NCBI GenBank assembly: GCA_964016885.1
Contig: OZ024743.1
Location: 17,853,999-17,917,998, forward strand
Direction: 5' to 3'
From: Eledone cirrhosa
Lineage: Eukaryota > Mollusca > Cephalopoda > Octopoda > Eledonidae
Length of the DNA: 64,000 nt
Shown: positions 29,125-40,113 of the stretch, piece after piece
Position numbering within the stretch: position 1 is the stretch's first letter
How the letters are laid out: the number at the start of each line of letters is the position of its first letter
The notes under the pieces: generated by a model
The model's input: the letters and a program-made list of their open reading frames with translations, nothing else
The model's database searches: none
Told to the model about the DNA's origin: nothing
Translations under genes and position numbers: made by a program

Positions 29125-29125
<1 letters not shown>
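26447..29125 (-). pseudogene. RLE-type LINE (R4/Dong-like) ORF, one frame with two stops
   Basis: A single frame of 893 codons runs from an ATG at 29123-29125 to TAA at 26447-26449, interrupted only by stops at 27362-27364 and 26651-26653. Visible parts in order: a basic N-terminal region, [33 protein letters not shown] (catalytic Asp), GIFQVDSLSPLLF (family usually GIFQGD, so Gly is replaced by Val) and YMDD at 27638-27649. Then come the LDKCAKATFTRGKLL block, PRKEGGRGLIQ and the endonuclease core RPDIILKD...CLLIDMSVPIDKN. The zinc knuckle between THQ and TDRK is missing by an in-frame deletion. The 3' UTR (26303-26446) ends in (AAT)n. It would encode the only near-intact RT in the window but is inactive. 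Confidence 0.9.

Positions 29126-29126
<1 letters not shown>

Positions 29127-29156
<30 letters not shown>
29127..29156. repeat. (ATT)n, tail of the truncated LINE at 29.2-29.6 kb
   Basis: Ten ATT units; in the minus frame they read as poly-Asn directly before the 26.4-29.1 kb ORF. Confidence 0.95.
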
Positions 29157-29157
<1 letters not shown>

Positions 29158-29559
29158 TGTTGCATTTATCTTGCTTTATGTTCATACGAGTTATCACCAA
29201 GTCACAACCAGTAACCACAAGAGACAACAAGGTCCGCCATGTTCAAGAAAGAACATACATATTCACACATGCATCTTTAGTGTTTAGACTTGTGATGTAC
29301 TTATATTGACAGAATCTTCCTTAGTATATGGGCAGTTCCCATTAGTATTATCTTTTGTATTTCTTCTATACGCGGGTTTCCTGGGATTTGCGATATGTAA
29401 TCATTAGACCCCTTAGGTATCATTCCCAGAGAGCCTCCAACCACTGGTATTGTTTGAGTTCTCAATTTCCACATTTTTCCAATTTCTATCTCCAGGTCCT
29501 TATACTTGCTCAATGTTTCAAATGTTTTTATAGATACATTCTTGTCTATTGGAACAGAC
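29157..29559 (-). pseudogene. RLE-type LINE, 3' end only
   Basis: Begins inside the endonuclease core (SVPIDKN) and ends ILSI at 29299-29301, followed by the 3' UTR. The DNA is nearly identical to 26303-26705, so it is the same subfamily as the neighbouring ORF. Confidence 0.9.
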
Positions 29560-29578
29560 TATTATTATTATTATTATT
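29560..29578. repeat. (ATT)n
   Basis: Six units marking the boundary between two LINE fragments. Confidence 0.92.
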
Positions 29579-29659
29579 GTTGTTATTCCTTGAATCTCAG
29601 TCATTGATGTTGGTTAACTGGAAAGTCCGTTGGAATGAATATCAAGCCACTACCTGCAG

Positions 29660-30539
29660 CCTCAGATATTCAGGACGTATCGGAGGGTTCTTGCTGTTCC
29701 AAGCAAGCATGCCTTTTGAAGCGTTCCAAAAAGCGTAACGGGGCCGATTTTCTTTAACCATCCCTGGAAACTTTTGGAGAGGGTCCCCAGTGCGCCTATG
29801 ACAATCGGGATCACTTTGACTTCATGGCAGTTACAAATCCTTTTCACCTCCCACTTTAGGTCCTGGTATCGGTTAATTTTCTCCCTCTCCTTCTCTTGCA
29901 CTCTCGTGTCGAAAGGGCAGGCCACATCCACAATCAGACACGATCTTTTTTCTTTGTCCACAACCACCAGGTCATGTCTATTGTGTTCCAGTTTTTTGTC
30001 CGTCTGTATCCTAAAATCCCACAGCACCTTCACCTGATTGTTCTCCATCACCACCTCTGGCCTATGCTCATACCATTTCTCAGAGTGTGCTAAATTGTTT
30101 ACTTTGCACAGGTGAAAGTGGATCACGCTGACGTCACATCGTGTCTCCAGTCCTTATAGTGGGTCTGGGCTAGGTGTTTACATTCGGACACAATGTGAGC
30201 CACAGTCTCCTCTCTCTCTCCACAGATCCTGCACAGTGGGCTAGCCTCCTCCTTGTAAATATGGTGCTTCAACCACTTCGTTTTGAGGGCCTGCTCCTGC
30301 GCAGCCATTAACAATCCTTCTGTAGCCTTTTTGAGGTCTCCTCTTCTCAACCAGTTCCATGTCTGTGGATCTCTAAATTCAGTTTTCTCAAAGAAGGTAC
30401 TATGAAGGGATTTTCCCTTATGCTGCTCTTCCTCCTTGATGTTATTTCCTCCTTGGACATCCCCTGGCCTACTGTCCCTTCCTTCAGTACAGTTCTGAGC
30501 ATTGGCTCCTTACTATAGGTCACGTATTTGTATAGGTTG
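29660..30539 (-). pseudogene. RLE-type LINE (R4/Dong-like), C-terminal fragment
   Basis: Reading downward: decayed post-RT sequence from 30539, RDPQTWNWLRRGDLKKATEG (30310-30370), then zinc knuckle CRICGEREETVAHIVSEC (about 30180-30235, CX2CX8HX4C). After a frame change come the endonuclease core (RHDLVVVDK...CLIVDVACPFDT; the usual RPD reads RHD) and the C terminus TLRYVLNI at 29662. It is 5'-truncated exactly at an (ATT)n tract and its 3' UTR ends at another. Same subfamily as the copies at 1.5-2.2 kb and 23.7-26.2 kb. Confidence 0.88.
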
Positions 30540-30567
30540 TATTATTATTATTATTATTATTATTATT
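30540..30567. repeat. (ATT)n
   Basis: Nine units between the minus-strand LINE and the plus-strand Tx1-like LINE. Confidence 0.95.
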
Positions 30568-33074
30568 GGCGACCTACGTAGTAAATTGTATCATCGTGAG
30601 CTCCGCAAATGTTTGTTGTTTTCGTTTGTTTAAAATTGCGATTTATGGAAAATTAGACGAGGCGCTTAGCAAAGGCATCGCGACCGACGTACTTGTGGCG
30701 AAATTGGCCCGTGACCAATTATTCAATGCAAAGCACGAAGACTGCGTTGTCAGAGCTAGGGTGCGTGCTCTCTGACACGAGCGGACGAAAGCCGTTCAAT
30801 TGGCCCGAGTGGCGGAGGCGCGTCGTGGCAACAAAGACACGATCAGGTCTTTGGTGGCACACGACGGGCGAAATGCTACTCGATCCATTGCAAATGTGTG
30901 AAGCTTTTCAGCGACACTTCGCACAGCTGTTAGGAGGCAGCGGCGTAACGGATGGAAGGATGGAATTTAGTGTGTACCTGGACGGACTGCCGCGGCTCTC
31001 GGCCACTGAGGCGAAGTGTTGCAAAAAGCCGTTAACAGCCGCCGAAGTACGGGGGGCAATGACTGGCTGCACAAGGGGTAAATCGCCTAGTTTGGATGGT
31101 CTGCCCTATGAACTTTACGTACAGATGCCAGACTTGCCCGGAGGCCTCTTGGGGCACGTCTACTGCAACTTTCAAAAGAACGGGAGAATTTCCCAGCTCT
31201 GTGAGCCGAGGAGCTGTGGCGCTTCTGAGAAAGGATCCGAACAAGGGGGATAACATAGATAATTTTAGGCCCATAACTCTGCTAAACACAGAGTTCAAGA
31301 TTTTGGCCAAGGTGCTAGCAAATAGGTTGGCGCTTCTCGTTGGTGGCTGGTGGGAGAGGCGCAGACATGCGCCAATCCCGACAGAACCATCCACGACAAC
31401 CTCTATCTCATGCGATACATCGTAGAGAGAGTAGCTAGGGAACCTCGCACGGGTAGGTCCTTGATCAATTTAGATCAGTCGAAAGCTTTCAATAGGGTCT
31501 ACCATCGTTACCTAGCGGCAGTCCTGGGGGCGGCTTGATTTGGGCCCTTCTTCAGAGGCTGGATCGCTGCCATGCACAGCGACATCTACTCTTTGGTGAG
31601 AGTGAACGGTCACTTTTCGGAACTGTTCAACATCATGCGCTCAGTCCGCCAAGGATGTCCCCTCTCCTTACTTTTGTACGTATTGACTCTCGAGCCATTA
31701 CTGCACAAACTGGAGACGTTGAGGAGGATCCCGCGCGAACTAGAATGCAGAAGATCTGTGTCAGCATATGCGGACGATGTCACCGTAGTGGTGTCGAATG
31801 CCAAACACATCGAGGCGATCGGCAATACATTAAGAGAATACGAAGCGGTGACAGGAGCAATGATCAACCAGTAAAAGTCACTGGGCCTGCAGCTCGACAC
31901 CTGGAGTGGCAGGTCCATGCCGTCTAATAGCGTCGTCGGGCGCTGGACGGACGGATCGGTTAAATTGCTAGGGTTATGGTTCGGTCCGGACCTCTAGACG
32001 GACAAAAACTGGGACGAGGTGTCGAGCAGGGTGGCTTCTCTCACCCAGAAATGGGCGGAGAGGAAGCTATCCCTGAAAGGTCGAGCGGAGGTGGCTAAGG
32101 CGTACAACGCGTCCGTCATCTACTACCACCTGACCGTCGTACTTTGTCCTAAGCCCCGCCTGACTGCGCTGGAGCGCTTGCTCTTTTGCTTTTTGTGGAA
32201 GGGACGCGCTCCGATGGCCAGGTGGTCCATCTGCTGTCAACACCCAGTACGTGGAGCGCTGGGCATGCGTGGCTGATGATGTGCAGACACGCGCTCAAGC
32301 TACGACATCTGCACTTCTTCCTCGAGGGTGATTAGGTGTGGTCGCCGTTTGCTAGACACGTCTTTCTCCAGCTCGTCTCCTTGACGGAGCTGCAGTCCTG
32401 GGTCAAGCGAAGACCGAGAGGGAGCGCTTGGTGACTGGAATATCTTCAGGCGCTCACAGCCCTCGACCAATCGGGCAATGTGATCGGTGGAAACTCCACC
32501 TTGGGGTTCTATAGAGGATTAGTGAATGGGAAGAGCGACGACGTACTTGGAGAAACTCTAGGCGTCGACGAAAATCAACTAGACAATCTCTTCTGAAGGA
32601 CTTTCGGGCCGGGTCCTATGGACAACTTCTAGAAATCCCTGGACTGCTAGTGTTACCGAGGACCTTTGCCAGTTCGGAATAAAGCCTACAGGCATGTAGG
32701 TGCCGTCAGACGGGCATGTCCGAGATGCGCGCAAGGCGACGAAACCGTCCTGCACGCACTCGTCCAGTATCCGAGCATTCCTGACTTGTGGGTTTATATC
32801 GACTACCTGCTGTCGCGTGAGGATTGCCCCGCCCTCTTCCTTCAACCGGGAAGGGCAGGCAGGTTTTATCTGTATGGTGGCCATTATGAAAGAAATAGTA
32901 ATGTGGACACGTTTGAAAGGGCTGAAGACGAGCACTTACCTCTTCTGTGATGTCCTGATTAACTTTTTCAAATTTCATTTGAAAAGGAAAATCAGTGTAG
33001 AGAGGGAAGTGCTCTTTTCCCAGCATTTTCTGGAAAGATGGGTGAGAGAGGCAAGAATGGCCCGAGTACTCTGA
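30568..33074 (+). pseudogene. Tx1/L1-like LINE ORF2, longer copy, broken
   Basis: The translation gives a region before the RT (PLTAAEVRGAMTGCTRGKSP, with SLDGLPYELY, near 31030-31120), then NFRPITLLNTEFKILAKVLA near 31260-31320 and NLDQSKAFNRVYHRYL. Next are VRQGCPLSLLLYVLTLEPLL, YADD at 31767-31778, KLLGLWFGPDL, the thumb and a zinc finger (CPRC...LHALVQYP, where the last Cys is replaced by Tyr). Frameshifts occur near 30770, 31230 and 31350. Stops occur at 31536-31538, 31872-31874 and 31995-31997, with more after 32270. It shares the 3' end ACCCTTGTGGTTAATAAGG (about 33314-33332) with the 11.7-kb copy. The N-terminal endonuclease is absent. Confidence 0.87.
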
Positions 33075-33332
33075 GTATGTGTCTGTAAATTAAAGGTGGA
33101 ACACTGGGAGAGGGCCCTTCCCCTGGTGGTCAGGGTCACTGTGGCTTTTTAATGGGCTTTCTCCACGAATGTCCCTCGGAAGTCTGCCCGTATTGGGGAT
33201 TTTTCATTGTTATTTTTTTGTTACATCCTCTGTTTTTGTTTTTTACACGCAAAAATGCACATTTGTACCGTCCTGTATTGTCCTGTATTGTCCTTAATGT
33301 CTACTTTATGTAAACCCTTGTGGTTAATAAGG
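33075..33332 (+). mobile_element. 3' UTR and tail of the Tx1-like LINE
   Basis: Non-coding sequence ending in the word shared with 13662-13681. Confidence 0.7.
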
Positions 33333-33848
33333 AAAGCATTATTACCATGAATTCCATGAAATAATATTTGAGCCTGATTTATTTCTGTTAATTATTATCT
33401 CATTAGTGGTACTTTCAGTTTTCTACATTAAATACTGGGCATCAAGTTAAAGTTAGGAAAAATATATCCAGGTGTGTTACTAAATTTGACATATGTTGAT
33501 ATTAAAATCATTATTCATTGAAAATGTCTAAGGAGAAATGAATATAGAAAACATTTTTTTTTTAATCTCTTCATACAATTTATTAAATAAAGTAAGATAT
33601 TTCGTAATCCTGCTGAATGAAATCATACGTTACAAAAATCCAATCATTGGTGCGAAATTCACTTTCATTTGCTGATCAAATATTTAAATGTTTAAATTCC
33701 CAATAAATATATTAATTTTTAATTAAAATCGATAAAATGTGTGTGCTAAAATTAGTTCAACACAAATAAGTTCTTCATATGTGGTTGGAAAAAGAAAAGG
33801 TGCAATGGTTTCAAAATACAAATGGATGTCTCCAAATCTACCTTGAAA

Positions 33849-34029
33849 TAATTGTTTCTACTTTAGGCACAACACCAGCAATCACCAAGTGCATTACTGG
33901 TACTTTATTTGATCGACCCTGTAAGGATGAAAGGCAAAGTCTATCTCGGAGGGATTTGAACTCAGATCGTAAAGGAACGTAACTATGCTGGAAAGCATGG
34001 CGTCCGATCCTCTACCGATACTGCCAATC
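33849..34029 (-). mobile_element. SINE, near full length
   Basis: Body, B box region and most of the tRNA-like head are present; several substitutions (ATTTGATCGACCC in the conserved block). Confidence 0.9.
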
Positions 34030-34564
34030 AAAATGCCTAAGTGACAGTTGCATGCATAAAAATGATCTTATTTATTCTTTTGTTTAATAAAGACTATAAA
34101 TAATACGGATATTTAAAATAATTACATTTTGAAAACTGCTAAGATGATAAGGAGGAGGAAAAGTAAGTGCAGAGGGAAAGCGTATGGAGGGAGCGAATGA
34201 ATTTGATGATGTAGTATAATGTGAAAGATGAGGTAGATGAGGACGAATATATGCCTGGAATTGATGAAGATGACGTTGTTAACTTAATTGCGATATTGAT
34301 GTGGTATATCAAACGATAAACATAATATTGACGATTATATAACACAGTGGGTCAAGATTCTATCTGCTCCTTTCTAGTTTTCAGCAAAAAATTGTACATC
34401 TATTGATTACGCACTTATTTCAGCCAATTGCAAGTAATGGTTCGAACGATGTAATTGAGAGTATTTTTTCACTTAGTACAAAACCATTTTGCTGGTTACA
34501 GAGTTGATGAAGGTGAAAATGTATGTGTCGACTTACCTTGTACATCGCCATTATATATTTCCTT

Positions 34565-34708
34565 TCCAGCATAGTTACGTCCCTTTATGATCTGAGTTCA
34601 AATCCCGCCGAGGTTAACTTTGCCTTTCATCCTTACGGGGTCGATAAAATAAAGTACCAGTAATGCACTGGGATAATTGCTGGCCTTGTGCCTAAAGTAG
34701 AAACAATT
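34565..34708 (+). mobile_element. SINE, 5'-truncated, with target-site duplication
   Basis: Starts inside the tRNA-like part (CCAGCATAGTTACGTCCC) and ends AGTAGAAACAATT. ATTATATATTTCCTT occurs at 34550-34564 and again at 34706-34720. Confidence 0.93.
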
Positions 34709-34972
34709 ATATATTTCCTTCTCCTAGTCATTTCTGTGCGCAAAACCCACTTTTCCTTGTTCTCCACCTCATTCTATCTTTTCCATATTTCATTTGCCAG
34801 TCACCCTTCTTGTGGTTTGTTTCTCTGTTGACCACTTGCCGCTGGCCTCTCTCCTCTGAGTCATTTGACAGCATTTAGCTGGTATAACGGCTGTTCTAGC
34901 GAAGGATCTTCTCATTTTTTATATATATTCAAATACATTCTCACTTTGTCTCAATCAGGGACAACATTATTC

Positions 34973-34975
<3 letters not shown>

Positions 34976-35032
<57 letters not shown>
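34976..35032. repeat. (TA)n then (GA)n
   Basis: About 40 bp TA and 18 bp AG. Confidence 0.97.
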
Positions 35033-35091
35033 GGGTAGAAAGAGAAAGGCTACGATTTCTCAGTACCATTATAACGTCACTTACATTTCTT

Positions 35092-35156
35092 TGGTGGTAA
35101 ACGATCCATCATTCTGAGGTCTGAGTTGAAAAGCCTCCGAAGTTAACTTTATAAAT
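35092..35156 (+). mobile_element. Possible SINE remnant
   Basis: GGTCTGAGTTGAAAAGCC and GAAGTTAACTTT resemble the B-box region of the common SINE; too decayed to be certain. Confidence 0.35.
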
Positions 35157-35199
35157 CTTCTTCTCGAGATATTTTAATAAATATATAGTCTATTATTAG

Positions 35200-36829
35200 A
35201 GCTAATACTTGTTTTTTACCAATTTTTCTCGTGCCCATTCTGATTCTCTCTCCGTCTCTCGGATAAATCCTCCGTGTTTCTCTGCTCAGCAAAGGAATCG
35301 TCAATTATTCAAATATATAAGAAACTATATACACCCAACATCAGCCCCTGATGTAAGTCATCATTTCGATGCTAGGCTATTACTTATTGTTTTCACTAAC
35401 TACTGATTTTCTTTTATTAGATATAAATCTTCAAATTATATAGTATTAAATGTAGTAGCAATGTAACGAATACTAAAACCTGAAATATACTCTATGAAAA
35501 ATATTGCTCTCATTGTTCATCGACGTCACGACTTTCAATGGTTATAATCTTTTTTTTAGATATGAAATATCATATTTATGTCATACATGTCGTCCATGTC
35601 ATCCATGTCATTTATCGGTGTTATAGTTTTTAGAACAAATCCCATATTATATCCTATTCAATATTTTCTTTTTAATTTCTTGATGTTTCCTGAATAAAAT
35701 ATATTGGAATGCAATATGAGATTTACTCCTCCATATGTGCCTGTGCGTAACCTATTGCAACTGGTGGTGGTATGGATATACAACACACGAAAAGCTTCGA
35801 GTTTCATCGGTGCCTACATTCTAGTAAACATTAAACATCTTATAGACTTCCCAATTATCATAAACGAAACCCTTTGCAAAGGTGCTCATGCATAAATCAT
35901 GTTGTTCAACATCGCCTTCATACTTAGACGCCATTACCACTCTGCAAATGTGATCTGTAATTCCGTTTGCTTCGATCCTCACTGTTTACGACAACCGCAA
36001 GCAAATCAGGAACAGCAAACAAATGGCAAAAACTATGGAGTGAAGCCTTCCAAAATGTCTTAAATACACATATTGTGTAACGTTATGTGGCAACAATAAA
36101 GGATGAGAGCATTCACAGAATTGAATAATGGTTCATGTAGGATTTAAGTTATATTGAGCAGCTCCTGGTAAAGTTGACTAATAGAGAAACACAGTATAAG
36201 CTTGGCTTCAATGTGTTACTGAAAAATCAAGTAATTCTATACCTCAATCTAGTGAATCACTTTTCGACTGTAATGGTGTATCTTATGAAATGTTGGATGA
36301 ATTTAAGTGTATATGGACACAAAGATGCGTAGGTTACTTTAAATAATATCACATCGATTTATATTTGTATTACATAACAGCAGTGAGCTCTTCAATATAT
36401 AATTACATGAATACGTTTTAAAGACAGGCGCAATCAGAAATAAAATTACCATAAACATAGGAAATGAATGATATTTAAACACTAAACCTGTTACGAAAAT
36501 ATAAACCCCACGAATATAAATAACAAATATTATTCCCATGATGTATTTTTTCAGATAATTATTGTTATACTGAGATTGAAAAACAAAATATTTGATATAC
36601 CCTATACGTGATAATTTTCAAGAGAGAAGATAATTAAATTGATTTTAGAAACTTTTAAATATCATCGGTATCTGTTTTGCTATATACTTAAAGACAAAGT
36701 GTTATTTTGAAACTGAGAACGAAAAAAAGATTGAAATATTCTTAAAGGTGAAAATAACGATCTACTCTGTGTGTAATATTTATTTCGCACAAACACACGC
36801 AGAAAAGATAAGTATTTCGTGTGTGCGTG
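35200..36829. other. No gene recognised
   Basis: AT-rich sequence, no motif-bearing frame. Confidence 0.5.
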
Positions 36830-36881
36830 TATATATATATATATATATATATATATGCATATATATATATATATATATATA
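36830..36881. repeat. (TA)n
   Basis: TA with one GC interruption, left border of a 91-bp module. Confidence 0.97.
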
Positions 36882-36972
36882 GGAACCAGTAAGACCCCGA
36901 CAGCTGAGCTCAAGCCGTTTCGACGGCTAGGTGCGTTATGGTCCACCTGGTTCCTTACCACATTTCCTTCGT
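36882..36972 (+). mobile_element. 91-bp module joining both ends of the 40.1-kb foldback family
   Basis: Left half (GAGCTCAAGCCGTTTCGACG) and right half (TATGGTCCACCTGGTTCCTT) match the two ends of the 40114-40558 element, with the interior missing. (TA)n lies on both sides. Confidence 0.75.
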
Positions 36973-37016
36973 TATATATATATATATATGCATATATATA
37001 TATATATATATATATC
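36972..37016. repeat. (TA)n
   Basis: TA with one GC interruption. Confidence 0.97.
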
Positions 37017-37376
37017 ATAAAACATGTCTATAGAATCACAAGATAAAATATATACTATTTCCTCTCCCAATTAGCATAATTAACCATATAAAAAATCGAT
37101 TAGACCAGGCTATAAGAATGAGGCTTCTATGAAGAAATCTCCGGCAAATAACCGAAACTAGCGCTTCGCGTCGGTCGTAGCGGAATATTTATCGAATATT
37201 TCGACAGCGTAATCGCCCAGATATAGTCAACTAAACAGAATTAGGTGTAAAATAAACTAGGAGAAAATAGAATACATTTAAATACCTCTACCATGGTTTC
37301 GTCCGTATTTTGAGTTTTCCAATAATTATGTAATAATTATATAAACTCGAGCGCCGGATTCATCAGGAAGCTCGCT

Positions 37377-37378
<2 letters not shown>
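37017..37378. other. TA-bounded unassigned segment
   Basis: A 360-bp segment between two TA tracts. It contains a short hairpin (GAATATTTATCGAATATTTCG region) and a less AT-rich centre. Likely another mobile module, but no relative is seen in the window. Confidence 0.35.
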
Positions 37379-37415
<37 letters not shown>

Positions 37416-37416
37416 T

Positions 37417-37447
<31 letters not shown>
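37378..37447. repeat. (TA)n
   Basis: TA with short interruptions. Confidence 0.97.
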
Positions 37448-37454
37448 GTGAAAC

Positions 37455-37750
37455 CATGACCGCAGGAAGGCACTTTTCTCTAGCTCCCTATAATATCCTC
37501 CTGAGCATCAGGATGTGACTGGTGGTTGATCTTCCCTCTCTGAAGCTGTTCTGGTTGTCCCTGAGTTTCTTCTCCATCTCGGGCTGGATCCTGTTAAGAA
37601 TCATCCTATTGAGGGTCGTCTTTGCCACAAGTGACGTCAGAGAGATCCCTCTGTAATTGTTGGTGTTAGATAGATCACCCTTCTTTGGCACTGGGTCGAT
37701 GTTACTGACCCTCCACTGATTCAGGGCAACTCCCTTCTCCAGTATCTAGT
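37455..37750 (-). pseudogene. RTE-like LINE, RT fingers, inverted segment
   Basis: On the minus strand the translation reads PKKGDLSNTNNYRGISLTSL, then AKTTLNRMILNRI, LRDNQNSFREGRSTTSHIL and MLRRIL. This is the finger region of RTE-type reverse transcriptases, as recognised from its NYRGISLTS and NQN.FR.GRST words. The catalytic palm is absent. The matching C-terminal part of what is probably the same insertion lies just to the right on the opposite strand. Confidence 0.75.
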
Positions 37751-37794
37751 TACAGAAACCAAGATTAATATCATCAAAATCAAGGGGACTACTA

Positions 37795-38290
37795 ATGTAG
37801 GCAGGAACCGCTGGAATTAGTTGAGGACTTCTTGTATTTGGGAGCAAAGATTGGGAATACTGAAGATGATGTGGTTGAGAGGAAGAGCAAATCCTGGGCG
37901 GCGTGCCACAGTTTGAGATCGGTTTGGAAGTCGGACTTTCGTGTAGATCCGCCTCCTCATTGCTGTAGTGGAGTCTGTGCTGATGGACGGGTCTGAGACT
38001 GGGACACTGACCAAGAAACTCACTCAGATGGCGGAGGGTACTATAAAAGAATGCTGAGGATTGCTCTGAACATTAATACCTATACGCTGAGGATGAAAAC
38101 CACAGAGCTGAATGGGAGCCTCCCAATAGTCAGCTCAATAGTGACACGAAGGAGACTGATGTCAGCTGAACATGCTCACCGACATCCACTGTTGACACTA
38201 CCCTCAGTGCTCCCATGGGGCCTCTGCATGGACACACTGGAAGGGGAAGTACCAATGTTAACGTATGTTGATGCCCTATGTACCTGAAGG
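37795..38290 (+). pseudogene. RTE-like LINE, C-terminal part
   Basis: The translation begins VEDFLYLGAKIGNTEDDVVE, then RKSKSWAACHSLRSVWKSDF. After a frame change it gives YYKRMLRIALNINTYTLRM, LPIVSSIVTRRRLMSAEHAH and TYVDALCT. These words are typical of the region after the palm in RTE-type LINEs. No endonuclease is expected here. The order (inverted 5' piece, then 3' piece in forward sense, palm deleted) fits a 5' inversion by twin priming. Confidence 0.75.
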
Positions 38291-38809
38291 TAGAGGTGAA
38301 TATTTCACATAGCTGTTCTGTATCGTGGTGCTCCGATCTCTCTGTATCTAAGGTGGGAAAATATAGGCTTTATATACGTGTCGCCTTCTGTCCCCAACCT
38401 TGAGGGGATAGCCCACGCTCGAACCTGTTGACACCAAACGGGTGGTGACCTAGAGTTTCACCTATAGGTGTCATCCAAGGTTCAAGGCGGGGACAGATTT
38501 CGCTACATTAGTTCCCTGCCCAGATCGATGCAGGAGCAGCGATCGATTACAAAAGGGGCAGCGAAATCATATTGTCGATGCGTGTCCCAAAACACATAAA
38601 ATGTGGGTACTACGCCCGCATTTCGAGTGCAGAGAAATTTGGAGAGAGAAAAAAAATCGCATAATGCGTATGCATGTATGTGTGTAACATTTAGAAGAAA
38701 CTGTAAATATACAAAATTGTGATCATGTAGTTCGAACTGTCGTGTATGGATAGATGACCGTTGGGGTTACGGTATCGATTTACGATATGATAACACAGAG
38801 GAATATTTC

Positions 38810-39163
38810 TCTCGATGTATCATCATACTGGATTCTTTTCCGGTGAGTCGACGTTTACGCTATGACATGAGTGTGTGCAATTTTGAGTTGCGTGCCTGGG
38901 TGAGTCCAGGGGTGCTTGTGTGAGTCTAAGCGACTAGTAACCGTGGGTTGATTACCATGTGTTTAATAGCTGTTGCCGTACCTTGACCAGTTGAATCTCG
39001 ATGTATTATCATACGTAAGTTGCTTTTCCAGTGAGTCGAGATTTATGCTATGACATGAGTGAGTGCAATGTTGAGTTGCAAGCTTGAGTGGGTCCAAGTG
39101 AGTAGTAACCGTGGGTTGATTATTATGTGTTTAATCGCTGTTGCCGTACCTTAACCAGTTGAA
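38810..39163 (+). repeat. Tandem duplication, two units of about 170-186 bp
   Basis: Both units start CTCGATGTAT, contain GCTATGACATGAGTG and AGTAACCGTGGGTTGAT, and end TGTTGCCGTACCTT.ACCAGTTGAA. The first begins near 38810 and the second near 38996. Confidence 0.88.
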
Positions 39164-39530
39164 AAGTGATCTCGCAGAGACCCAACTGAAACCAGAATAT
39201 ACCATACACAAAAACATGTTGGTTTGTGACGAAGAAAATGATGTGTGTTTGATGCAAAACGTGTACCATGGTACTGGCATATAATACAGTAAAACAAATA
39301 AAAAAATAAAAATGAACGTCCATGTACAACATGTAAAAAATATTGTTTTATATATTTATATAATTGTTCTTTACAAAAAGTTCAGTTTTCTCTTCTTTAT
39401 GTAATAGTTTTCTTGCTAGGAAGCTAGTAGTATTGTCTGTTGTTGTTGTTGTTGGAGATTACGAAGCACGTGGTGAGGTGTTTGGTAATGAATCGAAAAA
39501 TCAAAGCAAAGTCACTGTAAATATTCCGTA

Positions 39531-39533
<3 letters not shown>

Positions 39534-39592
<59 letters not shown>
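39534..39592. repeat. (TA)n then (GA)n
   Basis: 37 bp TA and 22 bp AG. Confidence 0.97.
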
Positions 39593-39593
<1 letters not shown>

Positions 39594-39725
39594 AAAAACA
39601 CTGGAAGGTAATATCCGTAGTGGTAGAGCATTCAGTCCATGGGACGAGTTAGGTAGAAGTGGTAACACAACAGTTAGTTAACCATACCGAGAACAATTAT
39701 TTCACCTTAGCGGATCCTCAGGCCA
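39593..39725 (+). mobile_element. Short module X, terminal sequence of the 57.2-kb GIY-YIG element
   Basis: The first half (GGAAGGTAATATCCGTAGTG, CATGGGACGAGTTAGG) matches the right end of the element at 57153-58106 in reverse complement. The second half (CACAACAGTTAGTTAACC, TAGCGGATCCTCAG) matches its left end in the same sense. TA repeats lie on both sides. Confidence 0.75.
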
Positions 39726-39732
39726 TATGAGC

Positions 39733-39827
<95 letters not shown>

Positions 39828-39844
39828 TATATATATATATATAT
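39733..39844. repeat. (TA)n
   Basis: About 110 bp TA with GTA, CATA and GATG interruptions. Confidence 0.97.
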
Positions 39845-40098
39845 TCAGTTAACGAGGTATATTTTAAGGCACTCCAAGTAGAGTATATGAGTACTCTGTA
39901 TCGAGGATAGTTCTAACGTTCGGCGTTGTTTGACTCAACAAGAAATTGTGGTATTCTGGTTGCCGATTCCAGACAGTTGCTACGTAAGCAGTTGCTGGAG
40001 TATTAATTAAAAAGGAGTAAAGAATAACATGGATAGGCTGTAGAGTCGGGTTTATTCCCTACTGTACAGCCGATACGTGTTATTATTCACTCTTCTAT
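39845..40098 (+). mobile_element. Short module Y, similar to the 44.6-kb element end
   Basis: GAGTACTCTGTATCGAGG and ATAGTTCTAACGTTCGGC match 44660-44700, and GAATAACATGGATAGGCT is similar to 44790-44812. A stem-loop (about 40015-40094) closes it before the next TA tract. Confidence 0.65.
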
Positions 40099-40113
40099 TA
40101 TATATATATATAT
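40099..40113. repeat. Short (TA)n
   Basis: Seven TA units between modules Y and Z. Confidence 0.95.
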
